The notes: generated by a model not told the origin, from the sequence alone. A stretch of 64,000 nt of DNA from Bacillota bacterium (GCA_029224785.1 JAQXVF010000001.1:44986-108985); one strand, 5' to 3'; shown: positions 50,846 to 59,646, numbered from the stretch's first letter. Made by a program: numbers and translations.

Positions 50846-51457
50846 ATGTCCCGCAAACTGTTAGATGTACACTATCTGACAAAACTGGCCATTTTGGTGG
50901 CAATCGTTCTGGCCATGAAGCTCACCGGCCTGTCCAGCATTCCCGTCGGTCCGCTGAATATGACCCTGAACATGATTCCCATCGGAATCGGCGCCATGCT
51001 TCTCGGCCCCCTGGCAGGCGGCATTCTGGGCATGGTTTACGGCTTCACCAGTCTGTACGATGCCATCAGCGGCGGCTCCGTCATGACCCACATCTTCTTC
51101 CAGCTCAGCCCCTTCGGAACAGTCATCCTGTGTGTGGGAATGCGGATCCTGGTAGGAGTTTTCACCGGGCTGCTGTTCCGGGCAGTCGCAAAGATCGACA
51201 AAACGGACACGGTCTGCTATTTTCTGGGCGGTCTGGCCGCTCCCCTGCTGAACACCCTGCTGTTCATGGGCTTCATCGTGCTGTTTTTCTACAACTGTGC
51301 GTACATCCAGGGGCGGGTCGCCACTCTGGGCGCCACCAGCGCACTGATGTTTGTGGTGCTCTCCGTGGGCATTCAGGGGCTTGTGGAAGCAGCCACCGGC
51401 ATGATCGTCGGCGGCGGCGTGGCCAAGAGCCTATCCCATGCACTGAAGAAATCATAA
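50846..51457 (+). CDS. panT: ECF transporter S component, probable pantothenate transporter
   Basis: A 203-aa membrane protein with five to six hydrophobic helices and no ATPase domain, matching the substrate-binding S component of energy-coupling-factor transporters (GPLNMTLNMIPIGIGAMLLGP and GGILGMVYGFTSLYDAISGG are family-like). S components share a common EcfA/A'/T module encoded elsewhere. The ATG at 50846 is 9 nt after AAGGAGG; an overlapping TTG at 50840 is less likely. It lies between divergent coaBC and coaX (34 bp downstream), which strongly suggests pantothenate as ligand (inference from context). Confidence 0.8.
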   Translation: MSRKLLDVHYLTKLAILVAIVLAMKLTGLSSIPVGPLNMTLNMIPIGIGAMLLGPLAGGILGMVYGFTSLYDAISGGSVMTHIFFQLSPFGTVILCVGMRILVGVFTGLLFRAVAKIDKTDTVCYFLGGLAAPLLNTLLFMGFIVLFFYNCAYIQGRVATLGATSALMFVVLSVGIQGLVEAATGMIVGGGVAKSLSHALKKS

Positions 51458-51491
51458 ATCCATCCAATATCGGAATGACGGAGGAGCCGGA

Positions 51492-52259
51492 ATGATATTA
51501 GCCATTGACGTAGGAAACACCAATATTGTGATCGGCGGTATTGAGGACAACAAGACGGTTTTTTCCGCCCGCTGCTCCTCTGACCGGAGCAAAACCGCAG
51601 ACGAATACGCTTTGATCCTCAGCGGGATTCTGTCCATGCACGGCGTATCCCCGGATCAGATCGAGGGCGGCATTCTGTCCTCGGTTGTGCCGTCTCTGCG
51701 GGATTCCCTGCCGAAGGCGGTGAAAATCCTGGCCGGGAAGCAGATCCTGGTGGTCAGCCCCGATCTGAGAACCGATCTGAAGCTGGAAATGGACAACCCC
51801 CGCCAGATGGGCAGCGATCTAATGGTGGATGCCGTGGCCGCCCTGGCCAAGTACCCTGCGCCCATGGCGGTTTTTGACATGGGTACAGCAACCACCATGA
51901 GTATCATCGACCGTCGGGGCGTTTATGTTGGAGGCCACATCATCCCCGGCCTCCGGGTATCCATCGATGCTCTTTCCGGCCGTGCCGCCCAGCTCCCCTA
52001 TGTGAATCTGGAGGCACCCAAGCACTTCATCGGCAAGAACACTGTGGACTGTATGCAGTCCGGTGCCATTTACAGCACCGCCGCCATGCTGGACGGTCTG
52101 GTGCTCCGGGCCAGGGAGGAATTCGGATCCGACCTGACCGCTGTCATTACCGGCGGGCTTGCCCCCACGGTGGTGCCCTTCTGCAAGGAAGAGATCCACC
52201 TGGAGCCGGATCTTCTGGTGGAGGGGCTGAAAATCCTCTACGAAAAGAACAAAGCATAA
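51492..52259 (+). CDS. coaX: Type III pantothenate kinase
   Basis: CoaX (255 aa) phosphorylates pantothenate, the first step of CoA synthesis; type III enzymes need a monovalent cation and are not feedback-inhibited by CoA. ASKHA motifs: MILAIDVGNTNIVIGG (phosphate 1), DMGTATTMSIIDRRG (phosphate 2, about 128-142), GHIIPGLRVSIDALSGRAAQLP (about 153-174, pantothenate site) and TGGLAPTV (adenosine). It has GGAG 6 nt before the ATG. It follows the transporter gene in the same operon and so couples uptake and trapping of pantothenate. Confidence 0.95.
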   Translation: MILAIDVGNTNIVIGGIEDNKTVFSARCSSDRSKTADEYALILSGILSMHGVSPDQIEGGILSSVVPSLRDSLPKAVKILAGKQILVVSPDLRTDLKLEMDNPRQMGSDLMVDAVAALAKYPAPMAVFDMGTATTMSIIDRRGVYVGGHIIPGLRVSIDALSGRAAQLPYVNLEAPKHFIGKNTVDCMQSGAIYSTAAMLDGLVLRAREEFGSDLTAVITGGLAPTVVPFCKEEIHLEPDLLVEGLKILYEKNKA

Positions 52260-52263
52260 CAAA

Positions 52264-52297
52264 TGCCCTGGGAGAACCGCACTCGGCTCCCAGGGCA
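52264..52297 (+). terminator. Terminator of the ECF S component-coaX operon
   Basis: 11-bp stem TGCCCTGGGAG / CTCCCAGGGCA with a 12-nt loop, followed by ATTTTTAT. Confidence 0.88.
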
Positions 52298-52301
52298 ATT
52301 T

Positions 52302-53219
52302 TTATGGATCGGCATGGATACGCTGCTGGCATCTGACCAGGGCGCCGTTCAGCCGGTGATAGGGTTTCAGACCCAATACCGCCTCCAACCATTTTTCCGG
52401 TTCGATCTGCATATCCGCCCGGATGGCGGACTCATACCATATGGCATGGCCGATCACCGGGATCCGTGCTGCCGGGCTGATCAGAGCGTCGCTGTGGAAG
52501 CGGACCTCCGCCGCAAAGGAATGGACATTCAGGCTGCCGGTGTGGGCGGCAAGCACACAGCAGGCCTCCTCCCGGCTGAGATTTGACGGATCCGCAATAT
52601 GCAGACACTTCCGCGCAAAATCGCACACCGTCCTTCCCGCCACGGCATTGAGCGCTTCCATGCCTTTCCGGATCCGCCGGGGTGGTCTGCGCATCCGGTC
52701 CGGCAGGGGAAGCTGACCGTTTTGCACCTTCTCCATCAGCTTTTTCAGATAGGCATCCGCGATCAGGTAAGCGCCCCGGGAGCGGACATCGCTGAAATAA
52801 CGCTGGATTCCGGGCTCATGGCGCTGCCTCCTGCGCTCCGTCACGTTCCGAAAGGCATCCACAAACGCCTGCAGATTCTCCGGGGTTCGGTTTTCCTTTT
52901 CTCCCAGCAATTCCAGCTTTTCCACCGGGAATCCTACAAAGGAAATCGTCACGCCGGGGTCGTCTCCGTCTGCATAGCCGGGGAAATAGTCTCTTTCCTG
53001 CTCCCGCATTTTTACAAGTCCGAAGCAAACCCCGTCCCTTTCGATCCGGTACAGGTACCAATCATCATAAAAGCTCTCCACGTCCGCCGGATTGGAATCC
53101 GAAAGGCCGGTATGGCGGATACCCATCGGCAGCAGAATCTCTGCCAGGCATTTCGTGCAGAGGGAAAAGCCGTCCCCGGTGGATGCCCAGTCCCCCGTGG
53201 AGACATATGGTTCAAGCAT
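52302..53219 (-). CDS. Uncharacterised protein coupled to a sirtuin gene
   Basis: I do not recognise a named family. The 305-aa product is soluble and mixed alpha/beta, with no signal peptide. The N-terminal third has a small domain with scattered Cys (SLCTKCLAEILLPMG) and aromatic strands DDWYLYRIERDGVCFGLVKM; the centre is basic (TERRRQRHEPGIQRYFSDVR, then RMRRPPRRIRKG); the C-terminal part is helical with IPVIGHAIWYESAIRADM. The ATG at 53219 is preferred because GGAGG is 7 nt away but only 1 nt from the ATG at 53225. It overlaps the sirtuin gene by 8 bp, so the two are co-translated, and the sirtuin could act on it or on a shared target. Confidence 0.65.
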   Translation of the reverse strand: MLEPYVSTGDWASTGDGFSLCTKCLAEILLPMGIRHTGLSDSNPADVESFYDDWYLYRIERDGVCFGLVKMREQERDYFPGYADGDDPGVTISFVGFPVEKLELLGEKENRTPENLQAFVDAFRNVTERRRQRHEPGIQRYFSDVRSRGAYLIADAYLKKLMEKVQNGQLPLPDRMRRPPRRIRKGMEALNAVAGRTVCDFARKCLHIADPSNLSREEACCVLAAHTGSLNVHSFAAEVRFHSDALISPAARIPVIGHAIWYESAIRADMQIEPEKWLEAVLGLKPYHRLNGALVRCQQRIHADP

Positions 53220-53943
53220 TTCCATCCCTCCGGATCTGAGAAAGCACCTGCCCGATTTTTCCGGCGATCAGCAGATCCGCCCGATGGTCATAGGGCGTAG
53301 GCGCCAGGTTGATGAGCACCAGACGGTTTCCCTGGTAATAATCGATCAGACCCGCCGCCGGATACACCGCCAGACTGGTGCCGCCCACGATCAGCAGCTC
53401 TGCACGGCGGATATGGTCCACAGCGCTGTACATCGTCTGCTGATCCAGCGCCTCCTCATAGAGCACCACATCCGGCTTGAGGATGCCTCCGCATCGGCAC
53501 CGGGGAATGCCCTCCGAGGCCATAATCTCCTTCAGACCGGCAAATCTTCTGCATTTTGTGCAGTAATTCCGCAGCACGGAGCCATGGAGCTCCAGAACGT
53601 TTTTGCTGCCGGCTTTCTGGTGCAGTCCGTCGATATTCTGGGTGATCACCGCCTGAAGCCGTCCCTGTTTCTCCATTTCCGCCAGGGTCTCATGGGCCCC
53701 ATTGGGCAGAGCGTCCGGGTACAGCATTTTCTCCCGGTAAAACCGGAAAAACCGGTCCGGGTGACGGGAAAAATAGCTGTGGCTGAGAATGGTCTCCGGA
53801 GGGGCATCGTATTTCTGATGGTATAAGCCATCCACACTCCGGAAATCCGGAATTCCGCTCTCCGTCGACACACCGGCGCCTCCGAAAAACACCGTGTATC
53901 GGCTTTCCGCCACCCATCGTTTCAGTGTTTCGATTTCCTGCAT
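53212..53943 (-). CDS. cobB: NAD-dependent protein deacylase (sirtuin)
   Basis: A 243-aa sirtuin that removes acetyl or other acyl groups from lysines using NAD. Motifs: FFGGAGVSTESGIPDFRS (NAD loop, about 19-36), ITQNIDGLHQKAG (about 98-110), the catalytic His in LELHGS, a zinc ribbon CTKC and CRCGG, VVLYEE in place of VVxFGE, and GGTSLAVYPAA. The ATG at 53943 follows AAAGGAGGG by 7 nt. The cytoplasmic targets are often acetyl-CoA synthetase and other metabolic enzymes. It is the first gene of an operon with the unknown 305-aa protein. Confidence 0.93.
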   Translation of the reverse strand: MQEIETLKRWVAESRYTVFFGGAGVSTESGIPDFRSVDGLYHQKYDAPPETILSHSYFSRHPDRFFRFYREKMLYPDALPNGAHETLAEMEKQGRLQAVITQNIDGLHQKAGSKNVLELHGSVLRNYCTKCRRFAGLKEIMASEGIPRCRCGGILKPDVVLYEEALDQQTMYSAVDHIRRAELLIVGGTSLAVYPAAGLIDYYQGNRLVLINLAPTPYDHRADLLIAGKIGQVLSQIRRDGNA

Positions 53944-54000
53944 TGCGATCCCTCCTTTTGCCACATCATACCACGGTCTGCCGCCGTTTGTCTACAAAAA

Positions 54001-54030
54001 ATCGGGAAGATTCCTGCGAATCTTCCCGAT
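54001..54030 (-). terminator. Terminator of the repeat-bearing lipoprotein gene
   Basis: 13-bp stem ATCGGGAAGATTC / GAATCTTCCCGAT with a 4-nt loop; the minus strand continues into TTTTTTG. Confidence 0.92.
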
Positions 54031-54066
54031 TTCGAATGTCATTTCGCAAAAGCAGATGCTTTGCAA

Positions 54067-54900
54067 TCAGTTTGCTGCCGTCACAGCGGTGATGTGGGGG
54101 TTCACACCCTCATACCAGTACAGGAAACCCTCCAGATCGATGACATCGCCCACGTTCAGCGCTTCCACGGCGGCATATACATCGGTGTCGTTGCCGCACA
54201 GATAGGACTCCACACAGAAGTTGTAGGTCTGTCCGTTGACGGAAACATTGAAGTACAGGTCGCTGTTGCTGTCGTGGGAGCCGGAGCCGTCCCAGCTGTA
54301 CAGGAAAGCCACCTCGTTGCCGTCGGCATCCTTGGAAGCTTCCACCGTCATGCCCTTGAAGGAGACCTTCTGGTTCTGATGGGCGATCAGGTCATCGGTG
54401 CCCAGCAGTTCGGTCACATCCAGAGGCTCTGCCACGAAGCTTCCCTCGAGGATCTCGAAGGTTGCATCCGTAATCTCCACTTCGCCGGCCCACTCGGACT
54501 TGTAGCCGGTGACGCGGATCTTGGTGCCGGGAACCAGCTTCTCTGCATCCTCTTCGGCACAGGCCATATTGTACAGGAAGTAAGCGCCATCCTCATCCTG
54601 GGTGTAACAGGTGATCTTGCCGTCCCACCAGGACTGATGTGCCTGCACATAGGTCTCCACGCAGACAAGGGTATCCAGATCTGCTGCAGCATACTCTGCA
54701 TAGGTCATGACCTGGACTTCAGGCTCGGTCTCGGGAGCAGCGGTGGTCTCAGGGGCAGCGGTGGTTTCGGGTGCTGCAGTGGTCTCGGGAGCAGCGGTGG
54801 TCTCAGGGGCAGCCGTGGTCTCTGCAGGGGCCTTGCTGCCGCAGGCTGCCAGCGCAAGCACGCAGGTCATTACCAGAATCAGCGCAATGATTTTCTTCAT
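54067..54900 (-). CDS. Lipoprotein with APETTA repeats and an OB-fold-like region
   Basis: A 277-aa predicted surface lipoprotein: signal MKKIIALILVMTCVLALAAC with lipobox LAAC. Residues about 25-60 are five tandem copies of a 6-residue repeat (APETTA), a flexible wall-spanning linker. The mature part (about 65-277) is acidic; the segment LVPGTKIRVTGYKSEWAGEVEI and the final VGDVIDLEGFLYWYEGV resemble the strand pattern of nucleic-acid-type OB folds seen in secreted binding proteins, possibly as two repeats. The function is unknown. It has its own promoter and terminator. Confidence 0.8.
   Translation of the reverse strand: MKKIIALILVMTCVLALAACGSKAPAETTAAPETTAAPETTAAPETTAAPETTAAPETEPEVQVMTYAEYAAADLDTLVCVETYVQAHQSWWDGKITCYTQDEDGAYFLYNMACAEEDAEKLVPGTKIRVTGYKSEWAGEVEITDATFEILEGSFVAEPLDVTELLGTDDLIAHQNQKVSFKGMTVEASKDADGNEVAFLYSWDGSGSHDSNSDLYFNVSVNGQTYNFCVESYLCGNDTDVYAAVEALNVGDVIDLEGFLYWYEGVNPHITAVTAAN
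54733..54826 (-). repeat. 18-bp coding tandem repeat (APETTA units)
   Basis: About five imperfect 18-bp units within the lipoprotein gene encode APETTA. Units vary at third positions, so length change by slippage is possible but not strongly favoured. Confidence 0.8.
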
Positions 54901-54945
54901 CGTTTACAATCTCCTTTTTCATGTTGTTTGTTCTTGCTGTCTCTG

Positions 54946-54973
54946 ATTATAACGCAAATCCGGAAGAAATCAA
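54946..54973 (-). promoter_or_regulatory. Promoter of the repeat-bearing lipoprotein gene
   Basis: Minus strand TTGATT (54968-54973), 16-bp spacer, TATAAT (54946-54951), located right after the stop of the solute-binding protein gene. Confidence 0.65.
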
Positions 54974-54977
54974 TCCG

Positions 54978-56576
54978 TCAATTCTGCCGTTTTTGTCTCT
55001 GTTTGACCCATCCTGTTATGGCAATTACACCAAGAATCCCCCAGATTGCCGCCAAAGAGGCCAGCAGTACCACCGCTTCGCCGGGCAGAGGACCCAGGTC
55101 CTTTTTCCCGCCGGCACCGCCTTGCTGTCCGGAGATCTGATCCAGGCGGTACAGGGCAGTCACATTGTCAAACAGCTTTTCCAGATAGGCATCATCCACC
55201 GTCTGCTTCCGGCGAACAGACTTAACCGTCTCCTCGATCAACTGCCCCGCCGCATCCCGCAGAGAGGCCGATCCGTTGTACACCGGCGTAACGAAGGTGT
55301 TCGGGGTGTTTTCCAGCAGCAGCTTGGTTGCCTGGAGCTTTACCTCATAATGGAGGCTGTCGTCCTCCCCCTCCCGGGAAAGATAATCCTGATACTCCGG
55401 GGAGTTCTGGGCATTGGCAGTCACCGGAATATAGCCCTCTGTCTCGGAATAGGCAATCTGCACCGGGTTGGACAGCAGATACTGGGCGAACAGCCAGGAC
55501 GCCAGCACCTCCTGGGGATCGCTCTTATTGAACACGCAGATCGACGGTCCCTGAGAAATCATCCGGGGACTGGCAGGGTCAAACTGGGGAATGGGCATCA
55601 CGGCCGTCTCGAAGTCCACAAACTTGTCGGCGCTGATGTCGGAAAGGGGCGCTTTGCTGCCCATCCAGGTGGAGCCTGCGGTAGAGTCGATCGCGAAGAT
55701 GCACTGTCCCGCATTGAGGAAGTTGGCCGGATAGCTGGAGATCTTGAAGGTGGAAAAGGCACCGGTTTTCACATGGTCCGCAACGGTGAGCAGCAGTTCC
55801 TTGGTGGTATCGTTGAAAAGGAGGATCTCCCCATCCTCCGAGGAATACCCGCTTCCCAACTGTTTGGCCATGGAGATCATCATGTTGTCCGTGGACTTGT
55901 AGATAAAAGGGATCATCACATTCTGTCCGTTGACCAGAAAATTGCCCTCGGCATCCTTAGCCGTGGCAGCCTCGGATACCTCCCACACAAAGTCCCAGGT
56001 CAGGGTCTCCGGCAACGTATACCCCAACTTTTCCACATAGGTCTTATTCACATAGCAGGCTTCCGTGGAACGCATGAAGGGCAGCGCATAGTAGCTGCCG
56101 CCGATCCGGCATTCCTCCAAAAACTCCGGGATTACCTCGGACACCGAAGGACTGTCAAAGTTCAGCCCGCTGCCGCCCAATCCGTATTGCGGATCCATCA
56201 TCAGTTCTTCCAGCGGCACCACCACCTTATCGCCGGTGAGATAGGTGGCAATGTGGTCCGGGTAAGTGATGCACACATTGGGGGTGGTTCCCGTGGCGAT
56301 GTTGGTGATCACATCGTTGTAGATCCGGCCGTAATCCGTGTACAGGCGGATGTTGACCGTAATATTAGGGTAAAGCTCCTGAAAATCGGCAATGGTCTGC
56401 TCATAGATCCTGGTCTGGGTCTTGTTGGTGTCGTTTTTTGCCCAGAAGGTGATTTCATACTGACGGGAAGTGTCAAATTCTTCCGGAACCTGAAAAGAAG
56501 ATGTCTGCCTTGCACCATGGCAGCCCGTAAGGGTCAGCACCAGCACCAGAAGCAGCAGTGAAACATTCTTTCTCAT
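54978..56576 (-). CDS. ABC transporter solute-binding lipoprotein with C-terminal membrane helix
   Basis: A 532-aa extracellular substrate-binding protein, family 1 (UgpB/MalE-like). The ATG at 56576 gives the signal MRKNVSLLLLVLVLTLTGC (lipobox LTGC); ITFWAKNDTNKTQ and ANFLNAGQCIFAIDSTAGS are typical binding-protein segments. After the binding domain, residues about 440-490 are helical and a hydrophobic helix (about 500-525, AVVLLASLAAIWGILGVIAI) with a basic tail follows, so the protein may be anchored at both ends, which is unusual. Its start overlaps the upstream permease stop by 4 bp. It delivers substrate to the two permeases encoded before it; a sugar or glycerophosphodiester is likely. 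Confidence 0.88.
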   Translation of the reverse strand: MRKNVSLLLLVLVLTLTGCHGARQTSSFQVPEEFDTSRQYEITFWAKNDTNKTQTRIYEQTIADFQELYPNITVNIRLYTDYGRIYNDVITNIATGTTPNVCITYPDHIATYLTGDKVVVPLEELMMDPQYGLGGSGLNFDSPSVSEVIPEFLEECRIGGSYYALPFMRSTEACYVNKTYVEKLGYTLPETLTWDFVWEVSEAATAKDAEGNFLVNGQNVMIPFIYKSTDNMMISMAKQLGSGYSSEDGEILLFNDTTKELLLTVADHVKTGAFSTFKISSYPANFLNAGQCIFAIDSTAGSTWMGSKAPLSDISADKFVDFETAVMPIPQFDPASPRMISQGPSICVFNKSDPQEVLASWLFAQYLLSNPVQIAYSETEGYIPVTANAQNSPEYQDYLSREGEDDSLHYEVKLQATKLLLENTPNTFVTPVYNGSASLRDAAGQLIEETVKSVRRKQTVDDAYLEKLFDNVTALYRLDQISGQQGGAGGKKDLGPLPGEAVVLLASLAAIWGILGVIAITGWVKQRQKRQN

Positions 56577-57448
56577 CCCTTGGTACCTCCTCTGGAGACG
56601 CCTGCCATGACCTTTTTCCGGAAGATCAGAAACAGCAGGATCAGCGGCACGGAAATGACCACCACCGCTGCCATCATGGCAGGGATATTCTCCCGTCCGA
56701 TGCCGTTTTCCCGGATCTCCTGAATTCCGTTGGACACCAGGAAATACCCGGGATCGTCGGTGATGAGCCGGGGCCATACATAGGAATTCCAGCACTCGAT
56801 GACCTTCAGGATCACAATGGTGATCATGGTGGGCCGGCAAATGGGGATCATGACCTTCAAAAGGTACTTCAGATCCGAGGTGCCGTCCACCTTTGCCGCA
56901 TAGTACAGCTCATCCGGGATCTGGGCAAAGTTCTCCCGGAGCAGATAGATATAGAAAACCGATGTCACCGAGGGCAGAATCAGGCCCAGGAAGGTGTTTC
57001 GCAGCCCCAGATCCGTCACCGTAACAAAGTTGGTAATGATCACCAGCTCGTTGGGGATCATCATCAGGGAAAGGAGAATGGTAAAGGCCAGATTTTTCCC
57101 CCGGAATTCCAGCCGGGCAAAGGCAAAGGCCGCCAGGGTGATCACCACCAGCATCAGGCCGGTAGTTGCCAGGGTGAATACCAGGGTATTCAGGAAGTAA
57201 CGTCCCAAGGGCACCGCCGTAAAGGCATCCACATAGTTCTGAAGCGTCGGCGTAAGAGTGAAAAACCGGGGAATATACTCCGAATTGTAGGCACTGTAGC
57301 TCTTGACGGAGGTCAGGATCATCCAGTAAAACGGGAACAGCACCACAATGGCCCACACCGTCAGAAGAACATACACCACCGTCCTGGAAAGTACCTTTCC
57401 AATAGCCGCCCTTCTTTCGATTCTTTTGTAATCCGTCTGATTGTCCAT
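56573..57448 (-). CDS. ABC transporter permease (MalG/UgpE-like)
   Basis: A 291-aa inner permease with six transmembrane helices. The coupling-helix EAA motif is ELYYAAKVDGTSDLKYLLKVMIP (about 200-222), typical of carbohydrate uptake family 1 transporters. The N-terminus has the MalG-type helix VYVLLTVWAIVVLFPFYWM. It lies 12 bp after the MalF-like gene and overlaps the binding-protein gene by 4 bp. With the other permease and the ATPase it forms the importer. The substrate is not determined. Confidence 0.92.
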   Translation of the reverse strand: MDNQTDYKRIERRAAIGKVLSRTVVYVLLTVWAIVVLFPFYWMILTSVKSYSAYNSEYIPRFFTLTPTLQNYVDAFTAVPLGRYFLNTLVFTLATTGLMLVVITLAAFAFARLEFRGKNLAFTILLSLMMIPNELVIITNFVTVTDLGLRNTFLGLILPSVTSVFYIYLLRENFAQIPDELYYAAKVDGTSDLKYLLKVMIPICRPTMITIVILKVIECWNSYVWPRLITDDPGYFLVSNGIQEIRENGIGRENIPAMMAAVVVISVPLILLFLIFRKKVMAGVSRGGTKG

Positions 57449-57460
57449 GGAGAACCTCCG

Positions 57461-58351
57461 TTAATAGTACACATGCTTCCGGCTGATCATCAAATTGATG
57501 CAGGTGATGGTCAGCACAATGGCAAACAGGAGGATGGCCGCCGCCGAAGCAAAGGAGGGGTAGCCGCCGCTGTTTCCGTACAGCATATCGTAGACATAGC
57601 CCACAATGGTGTTCATCCCCGCCGCGTTCAGGTTGGTACCGAACAGGGCAACCGCATCGCTGTACGCCTTGAATGCGCCGATGAAGCCGGTGATCACCAG
57701 ATAAAACAGCATGGGGGAAATCATGGGCAGGGTGATCCGGGTGAAGATCCGCAGTTTGGAGGTGCCGTCGATACGGGCGGCATTGTAATAGTTCTGGTTC
57801 ACCGAGGCCAGAGCGCTGGTGAGGATCAGCACCTTAAAGGGCATCACCACCCAGATGGTGTAAAAGCACAGGACAAACATTTTCGCCCAGTAGGGTCCGT
57901 CGATAAAGTCCACGGAGGAGCCGCCGAACCAGGTGATCATCAGATTGATCAGGCCGTCGGTATAGGCCGTTTTCTTAAACAGAATCATGAATACCAGGCC
58001 CACCGCCAGGGTGTTGGTCACATACGGCAGGAAGAACACCGTCTGGTAGAGGCTTTTCAGCTTCTCAATGGAGCTCAGCGCCAGGGAGATCAGCAGGGCA
58101 AGCCCTGTGGACAGGGGCACCGTAATGATGACCAGCAGGAAGGTGTTCTTCAGTGCCTGGAGAAAATAGGGATCGTGGAGCACATAGGAATAATTGTACA
58201 GGCCCGTGCCGAAAAAGGTCTGGGAGGCGGAATTGTAGCCCTCCTCAAAGGAATACACGAACACATCCACCAGAGGGTAGATCATGAATACCCCCAAAAA
58301 AGCCAGCGCCGGCAGCAGGTAAAGCCAGGCTTTTCCGTTTTTCTTTTCCAT
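57461..58351 (-). CDS. ABC transporter permease (MalF/UgpA-like)
   Basis: A 296-aa permease with six helices beginning WLYLLPALAFLGVFMIYPLV, a hallmark of MalF/UgpA proteins. The EAA coupling motif is QNYYNAARIDGTSKLRIFTRITLP (about 195-218). It starts 4 bp after the ATPase stop and precedes the MalG-like gene. UgpA-size proteins without the large MalF periplasmic loop are typical for Gram-positive carbohydrate transporters. Substrate unknown. Confidence 0.92.
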   Translation of the reverse strand: MEKKNGKAWLYLLPALAFLGVFMIYPLVDVFVYSFEEGYNSASQTFFGTGLYNYSYVLHDPYFLQALKNTFLLVIITVPLSTGLALLISLALSSIEKLKSLYQTVFFLPYVTNTLAVGLVFMILFKKTAYTDGLINLMITWFGGSSVDFIDGPYWAKMFVLCFYTIWVVMPFKVLILTSALASVNQNYYNAARIDGTSKLRIFTRITLPMISPMLFYLVITGFIGAFKAYSDAVALFGTNLNAAGMNTIVGYVYDMLYGNSGGYPSFASAAAILLFAIVLTITCINLMISRKHVYY

Positions 58352-58355
58352 GGCC

Positions 58356-59459
58356 TTATCCTCTTACCTGAAAAGGAATCCGTTCCTGAGTGTCCTTCCG
58401 GAAGACGTGTACCTTCCGGGGATTCAGGCAGAAGCGGATCACGCCGTTCTCCGGCTGGATGGGAGCATCGGAATGGACGATGGCCCGGATGCTGGGGCTT
58501 TGGGCACAGGCGTGGGAAGCGATAACGCTCATATCCCGGCCCATGACCTCCACCCGGTCAAACCGGCAGTGCAGCGGGCCGTTGGTGTCCGGCAGGAAGC
58601 CCTCCGGACGGATGCCGACCACCACGTCCTGATCCTCCGTCCCCTCCATATCCAGCACCTCATCCTCACCGATGAACAGTTTTCCATCCCGGACAGAGCC
58701 GGAGAACAGGTTGATAGGCGGTGTTCCCAGGAATTTGGCCACAAACAGATTGACCGGCCGGTCGTAGACCTCCTGGGGTTTCCCGATCTGCTGAACCACG
58801 CCCCGTTCCATCACCACGATCCGGTCGGAGATGCTCATGGCCTCTTCCTGATCGTGGGTGACAAACACCGTGGTGATCCTGGTCTCGTTCTGGATCCGAC
58901 GCAGCTCCTCCCGGGTCTGCAGGCGAAGTCTGGCATCCAGGTTGGACAGCGGCTCATCCAGCAGCAGCACCTGGGGCATCTTCACCAGTGCCCGGGCAAT
59001 GGCCACCCGCTGCTGCTGTCCGCCGGAAAGCTCGCTGGGCTTCCGGTCCATCAGCTCCTGGATCTGCACCAGCCCTGCCGCATCGTATACCCGCTTTTTC
59101 ATCTCCTCTTTGGAGAGCTTCTCCGGGCCTTTCAGGTTCTGCAAGGGAAACAGAATGTTTTTCTCCACCGTCAGATGGGGATACAGCGCATAATTCTGAA
59201 ACACCAGACCCACGCCCCGCTTCTCCGGAGGCAGTCCGGTCACGTCACTGTCCCCGAAAAAGATCTGCCCGGCCGTGGGCTTCAGCAGGCCGCTGATCAG
59301 ATTCAGCGCCGTGCTTTTTCCGCATCCGGAGGGTCCCAGAAGCCCCACCAGCTCCCCATCGGGAATCTCAAAATCAAAATCGTTCACCGCAACGACTTCC
59401 TGGGCATTCTTTCCCCTTCCGGGAAACTTTTTCGTCAGGTGATGCAGATACACTTTCAT
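58356..59459 (-). CDS. ABC transporter ATP-binding protein (UgpC/MalK-like)
   Basis: A 367-aa ATPase. Walker A GPSGCGKST (about 40-48), Q-loop VFQNYALYPHLTV, signature LSGGQQQRVAIARAL (about 137-151), Walker B VLLLDEPLSNLDARLR and the H-loop VTHDQEEAM. A C-terminal TOBE/OB regulatory domain (about 240-367) as in MalK and UgpC is present. The ATG at 59459 is chosen because AAAGGAAG precedes it and the N-terminus MKVYLHHLTKKF fits the family. It is the first gene of ATPase-permease-permease-binding protein; having the ATPase first and the binding protein last is the reverse of the common order. Confidence 0.93.
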   Translation of the reverse strand: MKVYLHHLTKKFPGRGKNAQEVVAVNDFDFEIPDGELVGLLGPSGCGKSTALNLISGLLKPTAGQIFFGDSDVTGLPPEKRGVGLVFQNYALYPHLTVEKNILFPLQNLKGPEKLSKEEMKKRVYDAAGLVQIQELMDRKPSELSGGQQQRVAIARALVKMPQVLLLDEPLSNLDARLRLQTREELRRIQNETRITTVFVTHDQEEAMSISDRIVVMERGVVQQIGKPQEVYDRPVNLFVAKFLGTPPINLFSGSVRDGKLFIGEDEVLDMEGTEDQDVVVGIRPEGFLPDTNGPLHCRFDRVEVMGRDMSVIASHACAQSPSIRAIVHSDAPIQPENGVIRFCLNPRKVHVFRKDTQERIPFQVRG

Positions 59460-59646
59460 CCTATCTCTTCCTTTGCCGTTCCCGCGTTTGCTGCGGGCGT
59501 ATTTGGATCCGGTGTGCAGGCATTGTCCGCCGGAGCATCTCTCTCCGGAGGGCAAACGCCATGCCTTTGCAGATAGAATAGCACATTTTTTCCCCTGTGT
59601 ACAGAAAAATCTGCCAATTCTCCCGGTCCGGTTTCCCCGGATCGTC

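Noticed and set aside
54733..54826. Possible short CRISPR-like array
   Set aside because: The 18-bp units have no spacers and are in-frame codons for APETTA in a lipoprotein linker.
56558..58525. A 655-codon plus-strand frame opposite the two permease genes
   Set aside because: The minus strand carries two clear permeases with EAA motifs; the antisense frame is rich in His, Asp and Gln without domains.
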